Of a DNA stretch of 64,000 bases, positions 51,201-64,000 are shown in pieces; positions within the stretch are counted from its first letter, which is position 1; the number at the start of each line of letters is the position of its first letter. Both the position numbers and the translations under genes were made by a program. The stretch is from Glandiceps talaboti (lineage: Eukaryota; Hemichordata; Enteropneusta; Spengelidae): contig NC_135563.1 in assembly GCF_964340395.1 (NCBI RefSeq), positions 16,783,151 to 16,847,150 of the forward strand. Reading direction: 5' to 3'. The notes beneath the pieces were generated by a model. The model worked only from the letters and a program-made list of their open reading frames with translations, ran no database searches and was not told where the DNA came from.

Positions 51201-52385
51201 CTATTTCAATATTTGGGGGCTACTTGTCCACTATAACTCATTTCAGCTGTGGGTTTGAAAGTAGAGTCACTGAAATCCACCTAAACGCTATGACCATAAG
51301 CTTGTTGTAAAGTGTAAGTTCTCATCATATATTGTAAAACCTAACCCACGACGTTGGTTATGATTGAACAAATATCAATCCAAAAAAATACCGTAATTCT
51401 ATCATAAATCTATTTTTTAATGTAATTGCTTACACCTAATTAGACAACAATTCTTTCTGTCTTTGAAGTTACTCAAAATTGGCCTAAATGCCTGTTTATG
51501 GCATCTGAACAGCTTGTAAGAATACATATACGTCATACACAACTTTACCTATATTTGAAACCCACATTAGCTATATTTATATCGTGAAGCATTTTGTTTA
51601 ATACGCTTTCCTTTGTGACTTATTTACGTTGTTGTACTCGGTGAAACTTGCTTGAGTGATCAAATCTATCAGTGTTCCACTAAGTCTAGACTATCATGTA
51701 CCTATTATTTACACACGGACGCCAGGAAAGTATACACCTCCTTACCATCAGTGACTAGTAGACAGGTACATTCCGCCATGATTACTATCGTCGTTCGGCT
51801 TTGTTCGGCAAACTTCGGATGCACAGTCCGAGGTCTTGTACAGTACTGCTGAATAGAAGGATTTGCACTGTTTCCAGTAAAACTTTAGTGTACATAAAGT
51901 TCAAAGAACTGGTCAAAATTAGAAGAAGGAAAATCAAATGAACGATTGCCGTAAGACACTTATCTCAGGGGATTTGGTAAGTGTTTCGGTATACATTGGA
52001 CATCGTCGATGGATAAATCGATCAATCGATCACTTACATGATCGTCTTGTGATCTATACCTGTCAACACCCTTAACTTTACACTTTGTTGACAACTGTGT
52101 GTTTACATTTCAAAGACCTGGATCTGGATTTTTTCATCCTGTTTACACAGTATACGCCACATAGTACAGTGCGGTCGTCAACGAATCACAAACAACAACT
52201 AATTAAAACGTTTCTAGTGAAGATGATTGAGTGGGTTTTCGTAAGAGCAATATTTACCGGAAAGTAGCAAAATTTACTGGACAATAGCGAAAATTAAACA
52301 GTTACTTCAATTTTGATGAAAAGTGTTATTTCAATTTTTGCAATTTTAATGTTAAGTGTGGCTTGATTTCTTTATTTACCTCTTT

Positions 52386-52530
52386 ATCTTTCGTTTATTG
52401 TCGTCTGTTTCGAGAGCAGAAGGCGCCCACTCCAGGAACAACAACACGAAAACAAACGAATGAATTGGAATCAGAGGGAAGTAAAGAAATCGAGCCGAAT
52501 TCATCTCATCAGATTTTAATCATAGTGGCC
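52386..52530 (+). repeat. Dispersed direct repeat, copy 2
   Basis: Partner of 1386-1540, sharing tcgt(g/t)tattgtcgtctgttt, then ggcgc(t/c)cac and ggaacaa at matching spacing, then aaatcgagccgaattc. Flanks differ outside about 145 bp. No terminal inverted repeats or poly-A tail were obvious. Confidence 0.65.
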
Positions 52531-55192
52531 GGGTAGAGGGTTCTATACCTGAGGATAGCGTGGGTAGTTTGTAGGATAAAATTATTATTCGAGGAAGGGT
52601 GAGAGGTTCGTAGAAAGGATGATTCAAAGGACATCAAACATGGCATGAAAGTTGCCACAATTGTAAAACAGTTTTAACGCATTTACGAACCTCCTCACCC
52701 TATGTATAGCGAATCTCCCAATGTATCCTCAGAATACTGTAGTTATTTCCATATGATGTATATGGTGGTCAGAGTCCAATCCTACAAATCTCTCATCCTA
52801 AACTACCAACATACTAATACGATTCTGGTTTTAATTTGGCCTTATTAATGATCCATACTACAGTCTTTTGTTATTACGTTGTGGTACGTTGGCTTCCTGC
52901 TATTATTCTGAATGTCAGTTGACATTAACACACAAAAGCGATGATGATTAATGTGACCTTAGGCCTCGGATGTCAATGTCTGATATACCAATATTTTTTT
53001 TAATGTCATTGAACTTTGGCACTATACTGCCATATCCCGTGAAAGACCTCCATTGCCCTAATAGCGTTTTCACTTTTTTGCCTTCGACCAAGACGTAGGG
53101 CCTAATATTGTATTGCGAAGGGTATCACGGAGCTAATGACCACGTAGCGAGAGGGCGCGCTATCGACAATGATTTTGCAAAACTGGCTATCTGACGGAGT
53201 GGCAAACTGCACAGTGATAGTGCATACCTCCTATACGTACAGCGGTGACAGTCGTCCAAAAGATGGCGTATCAGTGTTCCATGTTTACATTCTATGTTTT
53301 ATTCACTGTACTGAAAAATATAAGGGGCAATTTCTTGTTGAAACCATAAACCCTACACGAAAGTGGGGTACGTTTATGTTTAAACAGCAGTTTTTGTCAA
53401 CTTAAGGCAATTAAAGCCGCAAGAGCTACAATTGGATTTTTTTTTTCAAAAAATGTTTTTGTAACATTATGTACAATTTCTTACCCGTAATATTGTACAC
53501 ACCACACAATATTGAATCACCTGTGATTAGACATTTGTGTAGCAGTACACATAGTGTGGTGCAATCATAGACCTTACACGTAGGATCTATGGTGCAACAT
53601 ATCCAATCAAATTGAATTTTGGGTCCGTACCCAAAAATCAGCGCCCCTGTGAATTGTGATTTCAACTTATTACTACACTACTTATAAATAAAACAGACCG
53701 CTATTAGTAATTTTCAGCGAATGTATTGTTGTTTTAATCTGATCGAAAAAATAATACCTCGGATACAGTTATTGTACTGTTTGTATATGATGTACAACGT
53801 ACGTCCGTGATGTAATGATTCGCATGGCCATACACCTATGTTTATCAACCTTGAGGTTCTAGAAAACATGCTATTGACACGAATTGTCGTTTACAAATAC
53901 CACCTTCGTGTGAAAACTGACATTAAATGTGTTTTCTCCCCAAGAGAGAGTGTCAGCTTGCAGATATCCTTTTGTAAAAATGCACCGAGACTTGTAGATC
54001 ATTGAAAACTTGAAGTGCTGGATGTAGATACAATCGCCATTACTCCACTTTTACATATACAGTTCAATGATGTCTGTCATTGGTATAAAACGCAAAATGA
54101 ACGACTGTTGTAAACAGGTTAGCTACAACAGCGAGGAGAAAGTTCTGCCATATATAATCCCTACGAATGTTGTCACCGATTGAATAGAGATGGTAATTTG
54201 TTGTCAGGTGTGCAAATATGCATTTGAACGACCATGCGGCCCCATTTGGCACGAGGCCAATGGACAAAAACTGTGCCATGAGTATACTTGTCAAATAATT
54301 GATCATGTCAAGAAACTGTTCAAGGTTTTGCAAGCGTACACATGGTGCCTTGGTCACGCATTTGCAAAGCTGGCGTGGTTTTCCTTATCTAAAAAGTTAC
54401 GGTAACATATGACTAGCCGGGTCTCTTTGGTAATCTGCTTTCAAGTTCAAAGATGAAAATATTCTCTCTAACTTGAATAGTGTATTACATGAGCCTTGTT
54501 AACGTGTATATACGTATATGTGTTTGTTTTTTTCGAGTGTATTCAAAGTTTGTGTACGTGAAATGTTGAACTTCTTAAAAGGATGGGATTAGGAATATGA
54601 ATCAAACGGATTTCAGGTTGCTATGGTGACAATCCAGATTTACATCTTGTTTCCATAAATTATTTTGACTATTATGAAATAATGTTATAATGAATTCTAG
54701 TGAAAATAAAATAACGCTTTCCCCACTTTATGGTGCAAAAAGACAACAAAAAATGCATTTATCTCAATTTCACATAATCAACGATTCCACTGAAAGAAAC
54801 TGAAATATGTACCGATTCCTCCCTGTTTTTTAATTATGGATACTCAATAGTTTTCAGGGTCGATGGGTGAATTTGGGACGTCTGTCACATGTCTATCGTT
54901 AGAATGAAAAGTAACTTTTAACAGAAATACGTGTTTTACTCTTGATGAAAGGAACATAACCATGTAATACATGTATATATTTTTTTATAATTATGATAAA
55001 GAGCTAACATTCATTTCGTCAAAGTCTCACACCTGTCTTTCAACGTCTGTCGATATTTTCATGTCAGCACGATGGAAGTCACAGACAAAAACTTATTCCA
55101 TGTTTAAAGTGTTTTGGTTTGTTTAACGTAAGTTTATTCCGAGTAAACCTCTGACCAAATGCAAACGAATGCACTCAAACTGAAAGATATGT

Positions 55193-55209
55193 GGGGGGGG
55201 GGGGGGGGG
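55193..55209. repeat. 17-base G homopolymer
   Basis: Longest mononucleotide G-run in the window, and a likely sequencing-length error site. Shorter G or C runs are at 7287-7300, 9274-9287, 19599-19620, 28479-28491 and 45087-45097. Confidence 0.95.
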
Positions 55210-57464
55210 TTCATACATTATACTTAAAGAAAGATCATTTTACCGTCATCATTATTTAAAGAGTTATGAATCGTGGAGACTTGGCGAACTCGAACTCAGG
55301 GGTATCTCTTTGCAATTTGAAGCCAACGGATAGAAAGCAGGCGACGCAGCGTCGACACTTTGACAGCTGAGGTTAAAGAAAAATTGTCACTCTTGGGTTA
55401 TTATACATGGGCGTGTGAAATGTCGGTGACCTGGGGACGGCACGACAGTGTGACAGTATGTAGTGGTAAACAACCTTTAAGAATGTACTCTGTGGAGTGA
55501 TTTTCTAAAAGGGTGAAAAGGCGAACACAACAACATGAGAGGACCGCCACCAAAATTCATATTCATGAGAAAGACCTATCAACATAACAAAAGGTCGGTC
55601 GCAATCAAAATATTTTCTCAGCAATTAATTTTGGGGCATTATTTTCTTTGGGGACTGCTTGTGTGCGCTTTTAGTTCGCCATTTTGGGCTAACAAAGGGT
55701 CGTAAACGGGCGAAATTGCTGCGCTTTTGTGAGTCTATTCTCCAAAGGCGTACAGTGAGTCTGTAACTTACGTAACGAGACCTCAGGACAGCTAGTAACG
55801 TTTGGAACGACTGCTCAGAAGTGAACTTCAAAACTCCGCTCCAAAATTACTGTTTCGCGACGTATCTATCAACGTTACGTGTCGGGAGAGTGGTGGACAC
55901 TTTACTCTGTGTGTATGTATGTAAGGGAGGTTAAGTGCCCTGTGTTGTTGACTTCCCGAGCATCTCTATACTCAGTACCCGTATTTGACCTGTATCGATA
56001 GGACAGGTGGTCCACAGTCTACACAACCACGGTTCACGTGAAGGTTCGCCAGCTGTATTATTGAGGTATGTCTGTACGACCAAGCGGTAATTTCAGGTTA
56101 CACACACAACAACATACAACCATTCATTGAAAACCAACACATAAAGAATAATACATACGTGACTCTTGTCAAAGATTTTGAGGCTGTTTGATCGGTATGG
56201 GGAGGGAGGGGTCATGTAAATTCAGCTCATTTTCTTTGCAAACTCAAACGATGCGTTATTCAGCATTACACAGCGCTATTCCTACTTACATTTCAGTGAT
56301 GCAGCGTTTTGAGTTGCACTGACACGTTTGTTCGTAATACAACTCCGGCTCGACGACCACGAACGTTGAAGAAGTTCGTGACTCGTGTCCTAACCGTGTT
56401 GTATGTTGTTGTGTTGTGTTGTGATGTGATGTCAGAGCCCGCTATAACACTGCATTAAAATGGAGACGGTGCTCTATGATTGGTACGTAATTGGAGTTAC
56501 TGATTGGCAAAGACCAGAGATAATATCTATCCTTTGAAAGCTGAGAACGGACATTTTCAATATATGCTAAGACCTAAATTCCAAACAGACTTAATTTCCG
56601 AGTAGGATATCAATGAATTAATCTTAACTTTGTACTATAAAATTACACCCACGTTTTTATATGTTTTGCTTATTTTATCATAACTAGAAAAAAAGACAAT
56701 TTCAAAACATACGAACGTTAAGAGGTAAAGCGAAAGAATGGGGACAATTTCAATAAAACGAGAGACATTTTTTTGGAAATATTTTCCGAGTTGACTCGAA
56801 TCATCGTATAACTGGTGTTGCACAAAGGAATTTGTATACAGTGAACACAGTTAGCTTTCTCTGTCGCCTTTGTACCGTGATTACCACTCTTTGTGCTGTT
56901 AGAAATCCTATAATCTCTAAGCCATTAAATTGTATACCAATCTCACTGTTATTTTGGCCATAAAATTTCCTTTCAGGCAGACCTTTTCAGATTTGAAAAT
57001 TCGATCATCGATATTTTTTCGGGTCTGTGTACTTTCAAATTTCACTTTAAAAAGTGCACACAGATCAAGGAACGTCCCACATTCGGTTGTATATCACAAG
57101 ATGGCGAGTTTTCTCGTGGCCTGGTTTTTTTTTTTGCCTTTTGCAAGTACGAGTTAAATCTAGCGTATTTCTGTGATTAAAAATAACTTGTTTGTTAGCC
57201 TCGTTTTTTCAGCGTTGTTTTTTTAAGTCTGGGTCTGTCCGTCGTGCACTGAATCGAGGACAAGCTGGAAGGGGGTAATCGATGGAGGGAATGTCGTAAC
57301 TACCCAGTGTTGCGCAACACCCAAACACTTTTACTTTGAAGTTGAATGGGACTTATGCATACTACCACTATCTTTTGTTCCCCGGGGGCTTGTTTTTCTC
57401 GATCCGATTGACGCCAAATCATTCGGGATTTATTGACTTCTGAAGGTTATTATCTCGCCGTAAA

Positions 57465-57474
57465 TCTCGCGAGA
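57465..57474. promoter_or_regulatory. TCTCGCGAGA promoter-type palindrome
   Basis: Perfect 10-bp TCTCGCGAGA, the motif bound by BANP at CpG-rich housekeeping promoters in vertebrates. The surroundings are moderately CpG-containing, but no gene start is established. Confidence 0.3.
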
Positions 57475-60400
57475 ACAAACCCTAATCTCGGGCAAATTCG
57501 CAGGTGAAGTTCGAGACATCGTCCCAGAGATGTTATTTTAGCGCTTAAAATGCGCCTATTTAACCTGGCCAACGGAGAGTGGATAGTTTTCCTCTGTTTA
57601 CCGCGTTGATAGAGGAACGGTATTGATTGTATTCAACCACACCTGTACAGACAGTCCGATTTGATCTTGCTCTCACGGTTCTCTACATTATGTCCATGCA
57701 TTAATATCATGCAGTGGAGCCACAGTAGTCGTATTTATCAGCGGTTGTCAATAAACAAGATTTTTTTTTATTTGATCTAGTTAGGTCTAGTGCGATCCTA
57801 AATATAGTAACGTAACGGGCCGGGGGTTTAATTGGTACCTGAATTAGCTTTGTCAACCTGGCAAGATTTCATAGACTAAGTTCCCTTTCCCTGGATATTC
57901 TCAAAGGTAGGGTCTGGTAGAATGATGATACGTAATCATTTGATCAATTTAATTAACTTGTAATTATTTGGTAAATTTAATTAACTTTTTTTTGTAAAGT
58001 TTACATCTAGCTCTAACTTGAAAGAAAGGAAATCTGATGTACATATTTCTTTCATCAATTCTGTTCATTTGTTTTGTTGCGCTGCGTCTTGTTGTATGTA
58101 GTGTCGTGTGCTGTTATGTGTCGCATTATGTGGGGTATATACTGCATTTAATTGTCTGCTTACTGGTACCTAGCTTCTTGAATTTTAGATTTTAACGATG
58201 ACAAAATTCAATCATAAGAGCATGTTTGTTTGAAATACCTTTCCTACTACTAGGACTTATTCTTTAGTTTTGGGTTCTCTTGTCGACTGCATCACCCAAC
58301 AGCCAATTTATGTTTGTCAGGGCCACCCTGTCGATATTCTTCTCAGATAAATTAACCAAACGAGAACATTTTCTGATTTGCCTACTCATATTTTTCATCA
58401 CTGACATCTGGTAACCAAACTTCAACTTGAATTTACTTGTACCTGGCACGTCGGCCATCACGTGACTCCAGGCACCATCGATTGCGGGGAGTCTCTTTCA
58501 TCTTAAGTCAAGGTAGAGGAAGAAACCAGTGTGTTAGTGAAATATTTCCAACCAGCTAGAACACACTACTGCTAGCTTGATTTGGATAACGTGTATTGCA
58601 GTTCATTTGCAGCCTGCAAGTCCTGCAGATGGAGTACTTTTAGTCAATATTTGGCGGGATATCCAAGTTAGGTAGTAGCCGAGCTATCTATGTGTTATGG
58701 TACGGCCTATATCGTACGGAGTGTCAGAAGATATATATACACCAATATTCTTTTTAAAGTCGTACATAAACATATGCCACAATTTATTTCACGTGACTAT
58801 TCCCATTTGTGCCATGATAATTTTAACTGACCATAAATGTTACCTGGGCTTCACAAAGTTTTCTGATTACGTAACATTAATTGACTATTTCAGGACGTTC
58901 TCACACAGTAAAACAACGACCAGAAGATTACTATGACGTCAGCAAAGCTAGGGCATTGTGAGTATCAACACGCTACCAAAAATTTACTTTGTTACTGCTC
59001 TTTAGTTGACAAAGAATCTACCACCTTCTATTGTCTCCCAGGACTTTATTACCTCAATAAACGTTTACAAGAAATCTGTCTGGATGTGTACTAACCTGTC
59101 GTTTATTTCTCATCCAACCCTCGATTACGTAACGTGCATGACTGTAAGAGTTTCCATTGAATTTATAATTTAGAAAGTTTATCATCAAAAACGAAGTCTC
59201 ATTGTTTGGTATAGGTTTAGATATGTATGACAGTCTGACTCGTAAGTACATGACATAATGTATGATGGTGTTTCACCCCACAAGAAACGAGAATATAAAA
59301 GCCAGAAATCAGAGATATGGATTTAAGAGCTGTGTCACTAACCCTTAACCATATTGATTTTAGTGGGGTGTGTTTGCACTAGTGAAAACGAAATGTCGGC
59401 ATAATTTGCATGACTGGTAGTAGAAGGCAGACTGTGTTGATATACGGTACCAGCTTTCACGACACCTAATATACATTGGCGCCCTGCATATGCACTTCTA
59501 ATTATAATCCCCCGACAACTTACAAGTGCAGTGTATTAGTAACACCTATACATCAATCCGGTAGGAAATCCGTTCCTTCCTTTCAAAAGACTAAGCAGTT
59601 ATTATAGTCCGATTTCCTTTCCATAAAGAAGATTTCAATGATGACAATTCTCTTGTTTTTGTCCAATGACAGATCGGCATTTAGACAAACCTTATTGTGC
59701 AACCGATTTTGTTTCTTTCCTCAGTAGACCCATACATCATGTCACAAGCTCCACCAACACTATGTTTTCGTAGTGACTTGATTGCGTATCGGGTTACTGC
59801 CACAGGTAAATGCATTATTAATTGCTTTGTCTGAAAGGCAAGCAATCTTTATCGGCATCCCGATCTTATTTAGGCAGTGTGTTTTTTACTGTCTTCGCAG
59901 CTTTCAGTGGGAATTAAGCCAGAATAGCCAACGACACTTCGAGTGTGAAGAGTAGGGCAACAACATCGGCTTCGAACCCCGTGCAGGTGTAGAGTGGTGT
60001 GTGTAGACTGGCCCGCAGCATTGAAGACTTTTCATGGCGGTAGCCACTTAAGACACGAAGAGCAATTAATTAGGGTAAGAGTTTTCTATTCTGTCCACAT
60101 CATCAACCTTCACTTGCATCCCTCTCTTCTCCATTATATTAGCCATACACATAAATCGAACGAGACCTCAACAAACTTTTAGTAAGTATAAAATGAGCAA
60201 ATAATTTGAAGATCGTGTCATATCTTTACATACATACAATGATACATACATATTAGTGTCGATGCAAGACATTGGGAAAACTGTACACGTGGACGATTTG
60301 TTTAAAATTTATAAACAAACATCTTTAAAACACAGACTAGGTAATGATGTAGATCAGACAAATCGCCCCTCGTTCGGGACATAACTGTAACCATCGTCTT

Positions 60401-61013
60401 TACGAGCATATTAATGTCCACTTCGAGGCCAAACACCAAACTAAAGCCAGGCTAGAATGTTCCGACAACTGTTCATAAAAAACAATTGTTATTTTTTTTT
60501 GTTAAGTGATTTTTATTCCATAGTGTATTGTGTTCGACAATTACCTAACTCGAGAGTCTGGGAAATCGCGTCATCTCTCAGTCTGTTCGCGGCCTCCATT
60601 ACCCGCGCCCTGCTGGTGAGGAAACGTTTTTTTTTTACCCTGACCACTCAGACTTTATTATACCGGACTGATTAACCAACTGTCATCATCATCACATCAT
60701 GCTGGTACCGTGGTAAGTTGGATGATGCATGAAACCACCACGTTACTAGTAATTGTGAATTATTTCCAGCAACCCAACCAACATGTAATACGTAGGCGTT
60801 TTACGAGCCTTGACGGAGCCACTGTACGTCGGTTTCGTCTCTAAAAAATATCACTCGGTATAAACATTGTGAGACCGTTATTGAATCGTTATTGCACGGG
60901 TTTTTTTCACCATGGCCACTTTTAAATCATTTCATGAAACATTTTACCAAAAAGTTTGACATTTTAACCAAAACATATTCCGAAATCATTTCCCCCGATT
61001 ATTGTTGTTCGTA

Positions 61014-61027
61014 GTTACCATGGCAAC
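61014..61027. promoter_or_regulatory. RFX X-box consensus match
   Basis: gttaccatggcaac fits GTTRCC-AT-GGYAAC with no mismatch. X-boxes usually sit near promoters of ciliary genes bound by RFX factors, but no gene start is recognised beside it. Confidence 0.4.
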
Positions 61028-61608
61028 AACGCTAGTTTTGTAATATTTTTTGAAAACCTTTTGATTCGGACTACGTTTCATAAACTGTACCCGTATGGAT
61101 GTTCGATATCACACTAATACAGCCCAAACGTCTACGCACGGCCTCTGTTTCGTTAGGTTTCTTGTCGTATTAAGTGAGATGGTAGGGTCAGGATTCGCAC
61201 TATGTGAATTCGAACATTGGTCGAGTTGGGTGTATGGTTACCAGGCTTCGCATCGAAACCAGGGCTAACAGCATCAGTTATAATATATTGCAGACATTTA
61301 ATAAAAGGTTGTGAGAAAAAAACCGAACATAATATTGCCACATGTTATGGTCACATGTCGTAATTATCGTTTTCCATGTCGTCCCGTTGTCGTCCCGTTG
61401 TTATCGTGATTGTTACGTCATCACACAGTTATCGTTATTGTCGTCATCACCGTAATCATCGTCACCACTACCGTCGTCGTCGTCGTCATTTCCATTATCG
61501 GACAGTCGCATCTTCGAAGTCGTTATCGATGGTATATCGTCATCGCCTTCACTTGTCATCATGATTACGTCATCATGTCACGTCACGTCATCATTATTAT
61601 CTTCCTTC

Positions 61609-61640
61609 CCTCCTCCTCCTCCTCCTCCTCCTCCTCCTCC

Positions 61641-61703
<63 letters not shown>

Positions 61704-61740
61704 CCATGATCATCACCATCATTATCATCGTCATCATCAC
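61609..61740. repeat. (CCT)n(CAT)n trinucleotide tract
   Basis: CCT repeats to about 61641, then CAT repeats to about 61703, then a degenerate CAT/CAC continuation. The preceding ~200 bp (from 61390) is a degenerate GTCATC-rich version. Confidence 0.95.
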
Positions 61741-62918
61741 CTTCATTAAAATTGTCCCCCGCCGTAACTAGAGTCATCATTGTCAACATTGTCGTCATCA
61801 TAGTAACGTAACGTCAAAAGAACCCGTTTTAGCACCCAAGGTGAAATGATAGGTATGGTACATAATATAGTGGTTGCGTTCGTCACCTACAACATCTGTA
61901 ACAGATAAAACATATCTAGGCGGATGAAACCGTTTACCTTACAGAAACTTCAGAAAGACCATTATCTTCAAATTGACTATTTATTAAAATATGTTTTCAG
62001 AAAAAGATACGAAATTACTATAATAAACAAAACATAGAGATAACAATGGATATACGTGTATCTATAACGAGAAATTTCCATTGCGATGATCAAAAAGTTT
62101 TAAAACTAACATCCAGTCATATATTTGATATGGAAAGTGAACCGTATGACTGGTGACCACTGAGTCTCTACTGCAACGTTCATCCAAAAATAACTTACGT
62201 AGTACTAAAATTAGAAGTTGTTATCGACCATTCACAACATTATTCCGCATCGGAGGATCCTAATTAAACAGTTAGTTCAGTCTCTGCCCGGACAATAACA
62301 TCTTTGTGAAATATACACAGATGATTATGATGAATCATGGCCGTGAACGTGAGAAGTTTTTAAAAATATTTTTCAAACGTATGTTTTGCATGACCGGTTT
62401 GATTAATGTAGAAAATGTAGACGTTTTTTTTTTCCACATGATAAGAACGTTATGAAACGGATATTGTTATGGCAAAGTTTCGTAGAGAGTTTAAGAACGT
62501 CGATTTTCAGGGAGAAATGGTGCATGGTGGTCCCCGTCCTGGAGGCACAATTTACCTTAAAGCTTGCTGAAGTGGGTTTAATAACGTGTGTAGCGTTTAT
62601 ACAATATACAACAATGTAACAAGGCAACTTACAAAGTACTGAATAGTTTCGAATTTCAGGATTCTGAATTCGCCGGGTCACTAGTAGACTTTCGGTTTGA
62701 CATTAAGTACGAGTGGAAAATTAAAAAAACGTGAGTCTGGTAGAATTTTCTTCAGATAAATTTGTTTCAACGTCAACTTTATATCAAAACATGAAGCGAC
62801 ACGATCATATGCAAGTGTTTAAGTGTTTGAAGTCATAAATATAAAGAACCATATCTCATTCGATGTGTCATTTCCACTGTTTGAATGATAAATTATGCTA
62901 ATTACGAGTACGCTTTCG

Positions 62919-63333
62919 TTAAAATGGCTACATGGATGAGAAATGGGTATTTATTTGTTGGGAGTTTTGATAATTGAAACACTTTCACTGTGTGTTAATA
63001 CTTGGGGAAAAAACTTACCCACCCAACATTAACATTACCATGCATAAATTGGTTGATTACTTGTATTTATTTGTGGTTAAATTGATTGCTTGTGTTTTAT
63101 TATCTAGATTCCGGTACGTACAATAACAAAATTTGTTGCACCTTAAGCTTCTTTCGGGTTTTGTCTTTAATGAGTTACAAACACGGACGAGATCTATGTT
63201 ATATCACACTATTAAAGTTGCCTTGGTGTTTCACTCATGGGACATGTAATAATAACAGAGACACAACACACAAACGTGTATCTCGAATAAGGGAAACACC
63301 AAAGCATCGCCATTTCTCCAATATGTACATTTA
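62919..63333. mobile_element. MITE-like element, diverged copy 2
   Basis: The left end TTAAAATGGCTACATGGATGAG followed by GTATTTATTTG matches the left end of the 448-778 element. Near the right part, gagttacaaacacggac and gatctatgttatatcaca match its interior (gagctacaaacaaggac, ggtctatgttgtttcaca). The extreme right end (ccatttctcc to 63333) is the inverse of this copy's own left end (GAGAAATGG shared). It is longer (~415 bp) and more decayed than copy 1. Confidence 0.65.
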
Positions 63334-64000
63334 GACGTCCAATTCAGAGAAAGTATATTTATTAGAAAATGGTTTATATCTGAAAAGTATATCACAGATG
63401 GTCAAACATTACATATAACAATTTATACCGAAAAAGTGTTATGATCATACTTGGTGTCATTTTTTCTCACATGTATTAAGTCGACGCTCAGAACAGCTAA
63501 AATTAAAACCTGGGAAAATATGCGAAGAATGTGTTAAACTCGTAAGTCGCTGATTTGGATGGGTAAACTGGCACCCATGGTTTATTCCATGTAGTTGTTG
63601 ACGATGCGAAAAAATACTCACATAGCATTGTGCACTCTAATGTAGAATAAACTTTGACCCGGGAAATGGTGTTGTTTCACCCGAAGACATCAAAATCCAA
63701 ATGTACAGACTCCAACGCCAAGGACCCCCTGGAAGAATTAATTAGCAAACATTGACGATTATAATTAATGCTTTAGGCATAGAATAATAGAAAATATCCG
63801 TAAATGCCAGGAAACTCCGTTAATGGCCTGAGGGGTACGGTCGATGTACATAAAATAGTGAGCATGTGTTTTCGTCAATCGGTTGATTTGTTGATTAGTG
63901 GAAGTCAATTTCGATATCCTGTTTTACGTTATGATGCCACATGAAAAATACGTGGGCCTGTCTATTTTTTCCGGTTTTTTTCCGGTTTTTTTCCCATAAA

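Larger units (their letters stand above)
43319..64000. other. Upstream noncoding region, distal part
   Basis: No exon recognised. Contains a GGTT tract (44926-44976), the 14-bp tandem array with hairpin (46747-46863), a perfect hairpin (48204-48248), the second copy of the dispersed direct repeat (about 52386-52530), a 17-base G-run (55193-55209), a TCTCGCGAGA motif (57465-57474), an RFX X-box (61014-61027), CCT/CAT trinucleotide repeats (61609-61740) and a second MITE copy (about 62919-63333). The window ends in a short T-rich ccgg-containing repeat (about 63966-63993). Confidence 0.6.

Noticed and set aside
55750-55831. Minus-strand exon-like frame ending at a gtaagt donor (near 55766-55771)
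   Set aside because: No ATG in frame before an upstream stop, and no acceptor; a chance donor.
58264-58461. Minus-strand frame with protein-like composition (M-M-A-D-V-P-G-T-S-K)
   Set aside because: Only 65 codons, no recognised domain, no clear flanking splice sites.
59950-60000. Possible T-loop (ggttcgaagcc on the minus strand)
   Set aside because: No cloverleaf could be built: A box, anticodon stem and acceptor stem are missing.

Overview
This window is metazoan nuclear DNA: AT-rich, full of microsatellites and short non-autonomous transposon remnants, with genes split by introns and no bacterial-style operons. It contains one gene I can support with confidence, a complete HHEX (hematopoietically expressed homeobox) gene on the minus strand. 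Its four coding exons lie between 22378 (ATG) and 12324 (stop). The protein keeps an HHEX-type N-terminus with a Groucho-binding Eh1 motif, the HHEX linker, a full homeodomain and an acidic tail. The repeat style and the not strongly depleted CpG suggest a non-vertebrate bilaterian, probably a marine deuterostome or lophotrochozoan. I cannot assign a phylum from the sequence alone.

Layout. 1-12.3 kb is the region 3' of HHEX. It holds a MITE-like inverted-repeat element (448-778), a diverged direct repeat whose partner lies 51 kb away, a CTCF-like motif (2054-2066), a foldback-type element (about 10248-10588), a degenerate ~62-bp tandem array (11245-11507) and several microsatellites. 12.3-22.4 kb is HHEX: exon 4, intron 3 (4037 bp), exon 3 (51 bp), intron 2 (701 bp, containing 92 TA dinucleotides), exon 2, intron 1 (4480 bp) and exon 1. 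The ATG directly follows a splice-acceptor-like tract, so a 5' noncoding exon is possible. About 165-215 bp upstream of the ATG lie an octamer, a 16-bp homeodomain-type palindrome and an inverted CCAAT box.

22.4-64 kb is about 41 kb without a recognisable exon on either strand. It contains long simple repeats (TC x73, TG/TA compound, CAT/CCT), a second, larger foldback element (42607-43318), a 14-bp x7 array capped by a hairpin, a perfect 21-bp-stem hairpin (48204-48248), a second MITE copy (about 62919-63333), and isolated motif matches (HNF4-type DR1, CRE/E-box, RFX X-box, BANP-type). An empty flank beside a developmental transcription-factor gene suggests a cis-regulatory landscape, but that is inference.

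No coding transposon, virus, rRNA, confident tRNA, CRISPR array or operon was seen. Nothing in the window amounts to a demonstrably new multi-gene system. The best leads are the two families of inverted-repeat elements, the HHEX promoter-proximal motif cluster and the acceptor-abutting start codon.
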